From Phycisphaerae bacterium (GTDB lineage Bacteria; Planctomycetota; Phycisphaerae; UBA1845; Fen-1342): 64,000 nt of DNA. The notes under the pieces are model-generated. The model saw only the letters and a program-made list of their open reading frames with translations, was not told the origin of the DNA and did no database searches. The position numbers were made by a program, and so were the translations under genes. The stretch's first letter is position 1. The number at the start of each line of letters is the position of its first letter. The stretch lies in the NCBI GenBank assembly GCA_022072445.1, contig JAJVHV010000005.1:62001-126000 (forward strand). The letters run 5' to 3'. Shown piece by piece: positions 63,051 to 64,000 of this stretch.

Positions 63051-63447
63051 GTAGGGTTCAGGGTTTAGGGTCCAAGGTTCAGGGCCCGGGCTTCCGACTT
63101 CGACAGGAAGGTGAGGCTCGCGCCAAGCGGTTGGATCGAACGGCGCGCGAATGGAAGCAATCGCGCGCCCATCCGATGTGGCACCGCCGCCCTCGGCTGT
63201 GAGAGTGATGTGGCACAGCCGCCCTCGGCTGTGAGAGTGATGTGGCACGGCCGCACCCCGGCTGTGTGGCACACCCGCCCTCGGCTGTGCGTACCGCATC
63301 CGCCCTCAGCTATGTGGCACAGCCGCCCCCCGGCTGTGTGGCACACCCGCCCTCGGCTGTGTGTCACCCCGCGCCCCGCGCGCGGCTGCCCTGCCGACGC
63401 TGTTCGCGTCGGCAGGGCCGCGCACTTAAGGTAAGACCCGCTGCCGC
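63051..63447. other. Intergenic region holding the large palindrome array
   Basis: These 397 bases separate two genes that converge. 63176-63365 holds the palindromic repeat array, described separately. The first 110 bases contain short direct repeats of the text GGTTCAGGGTTTAGGG, GGTTCAGGGCCCGGG. Nothing looks like a gene; frames open here are translations of the repeat. Confidence 0.75.
63176..63365. repeat. Array of seven REP-like palindromes
   Basis: The element CACAGCCGCCCTCGGCTGTG and variants (some with CCC for CCT, some with ACCCC or CCCCCC in the loop) occur seven times, spaced about 25-35 bases. Each unit can fold into a hairpin of six or seven pairs. The same element is seen singly or in small groups at 35051, 39391, 47151-47303 and 61752. 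Units differ by point changes, so they are not a recent identical tandem array. No spacers of uniform length, so not CRISPR. Confidence 0.9.
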
Positions 63448-64000
63448 TCAGTCCAGCGTGACGGTCTTCCCGTCACGGACGATGACGCTGCCGCCCGTGA
63501 ATGTGAACTCGCCGGTCGAGCCGAAACTGTCCTTGAGATCGAGCGTGCCGCCGCTGACGCTGATATTGACCGTCAGGCCGGTGAAGAAGGTGTTGTCATA
63601 GGGCAGGTCGAAGACCTCGATCTCGCCGCCGCTCAGTTCCCACGCGGGCGTCGTGGCGGACAGTTTCGCCGCTCTGATTTCGAGGAATCCGCCGTTGGAG
63701 ACCTGGAACTTGCCCGTGCCGGCGAGGGTCAGCTCCGGGATGAAGCGGGCCATGCCGCCCAGCGTCAGGTGATCGTCGCTGTGACTGACGGTGACGTTGA
63801 CGTTGTTCTCAAGCGACGTGAGGAAGGTCAGGTTGCCCTTCAGGTCGACGCCGTCGCTGAGGATCATCAGCATGTAATACCCCGTGTCGGGGTCGGCACG
63901 CTTGATCAGTCCGCCATAGCCGCTGCCGCGCTTGCCGATGTCGCCCGAGCCGTCGAACGTGACGGTTCCCCAGATGCGCAGGATGGCGCGGTCGCCCGCG
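63448..64000 (-). CDS. Partial secreted repeat-rich beta protein (C-terminal part)
   Basis: The frame is open from the window edge at 64000 to a stop at 63448, about 183 residues, so the N-terminal part is missing. The text is all-beta and rich in Gly, Ser, Thr and Asn: GNLTFLTSLENNVNVTVSHS, LTLAGTGKFQVSNGGFLEIR, LSGGEIEVFDLPYDN, then LTVNISVSGGTLDLKDSFGS. This is the pattern of long parallel beta-helix or autotransporter-like proteins. No anchor or dockerin tail is seen. A Met at 63873 is internal and not a start. Confidence 0.7.
   Translation of the reverse strand, partial: AGDRAILRIWGTVTFDGSGDIGKRGSGYGGLIKRADPDTGYYMLMILSDGVDLKGNLTFLTSLENNVNVTVSHSDDHLTLGGMARFIPELTLAGTGKFQVSNGGFLEIRAAKLSATTPAWELSGGEIEVFDLPYDNTFFTGLTVNISVSGGTLDLKDSFGSTGEFTFTGGSVIVRDGKTVTLD

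Noticed and set aside
60387-63299. Antisense frames of 473 and 453 codons over the Spy-like and Wza-like genes
   Set aside because: Both are shadows of genes with signal peptides and domains; the second begins inside the palindrome array.
63176-63365. Possible CRISPR array at the palindrome cluster
   Set aside because: The intervals are short, of uneven length and themselves repetitive (GAGAGTGATGTGG); the units are hairpins dispersed elsewhere in the window.

Overview
The window looks like a high-G+C planctomycete chromosome, probably close to the Phycisphaerae. The signs are four H-X9-DG prepilin-like proteins, a secreted protein with a C-terminal dockerin-like double repeat, an ECF sigma factor next to a Ser/Thr kinase with TPRs, an Lgt with an internal insertion, two EF-G paralogues, and dispersed short palindromic repeats. 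No 16S rRNA gene is present, so the phylum is inferred from gene content.

Bases 1 to about 14300 form an accessory island. It carries a DUF932-like protein (cut by the window edge), uncharacterised genes, a cupin, a five-gene operon (3278-9032), a ParA ATPase with a small partner, a winged-helix replication-like protein and a tyrosine recombinase, and it stops beside tRNA-Gly(CCC). I read it as an integrated plasmid or mobilisable element. The operon encodes an XRE regulator, an unrecognised 274-residue protein, two different BrxC/BrxD-type (DUF2791) P-loop ATPases and a DEVH Lhr/BrxHI-like helicase. It lacks PglZ, PglX, BrxA, BrxB, BrxC and any recognisable TerB, so it is neither a complete BREX nor a standard Shango locus. 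It is the best candidate here for an undescribed anti-phage or DNA-conflict system.

Bases 14500-24900 hold a very large secreted mosaic protein (HEWGH metalloprotease-like motif, Ig-like and RCC1 domains), the ECF sigma/kinase pair, and a decaying tandem locus of dockerin-tailed secreted proteins. That locus contains a 533-bp perfect direct duplication, two gene remnants, and the tail of a galactose-oxidase-like gene.

Bases 25000-47150 are mostly housekeeping: an EF-G-like GTPase without the catalytic His, two zinc-ribbon membrane proteins, menG/ubiE, aroA, an XRE/S24-fold regulator, agmatinase, guaB, panC-lgt, a GNAT acetyltransferase, a class V aminotransferase, a lipoate-ligase-like protein, one pair of prepilin-like proteins, ftsK, and an MlaE/MlaF lipid-transport pair.

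Bases 47150-64000 hold a lipoprotein, a second prepilin-like pair, an iron cassette (membrane-tethered DtxR-type regulator with two FeoA-like domains, then FeoB split into GTPase and permease), an ArsR repressor with a frameshifted DUF4405/thioredoxin-like gene, a MOT1-type transporter, small enzymes, tRNA-Pro(UGG), canonical fusA, a Spy-like periplasmic protein, a Wza-like export lipoprotein, and a partial repeat-rich secreted protein. Several promoters lie so close to their start codons that the mRNAs should be leaderless or nearly so.
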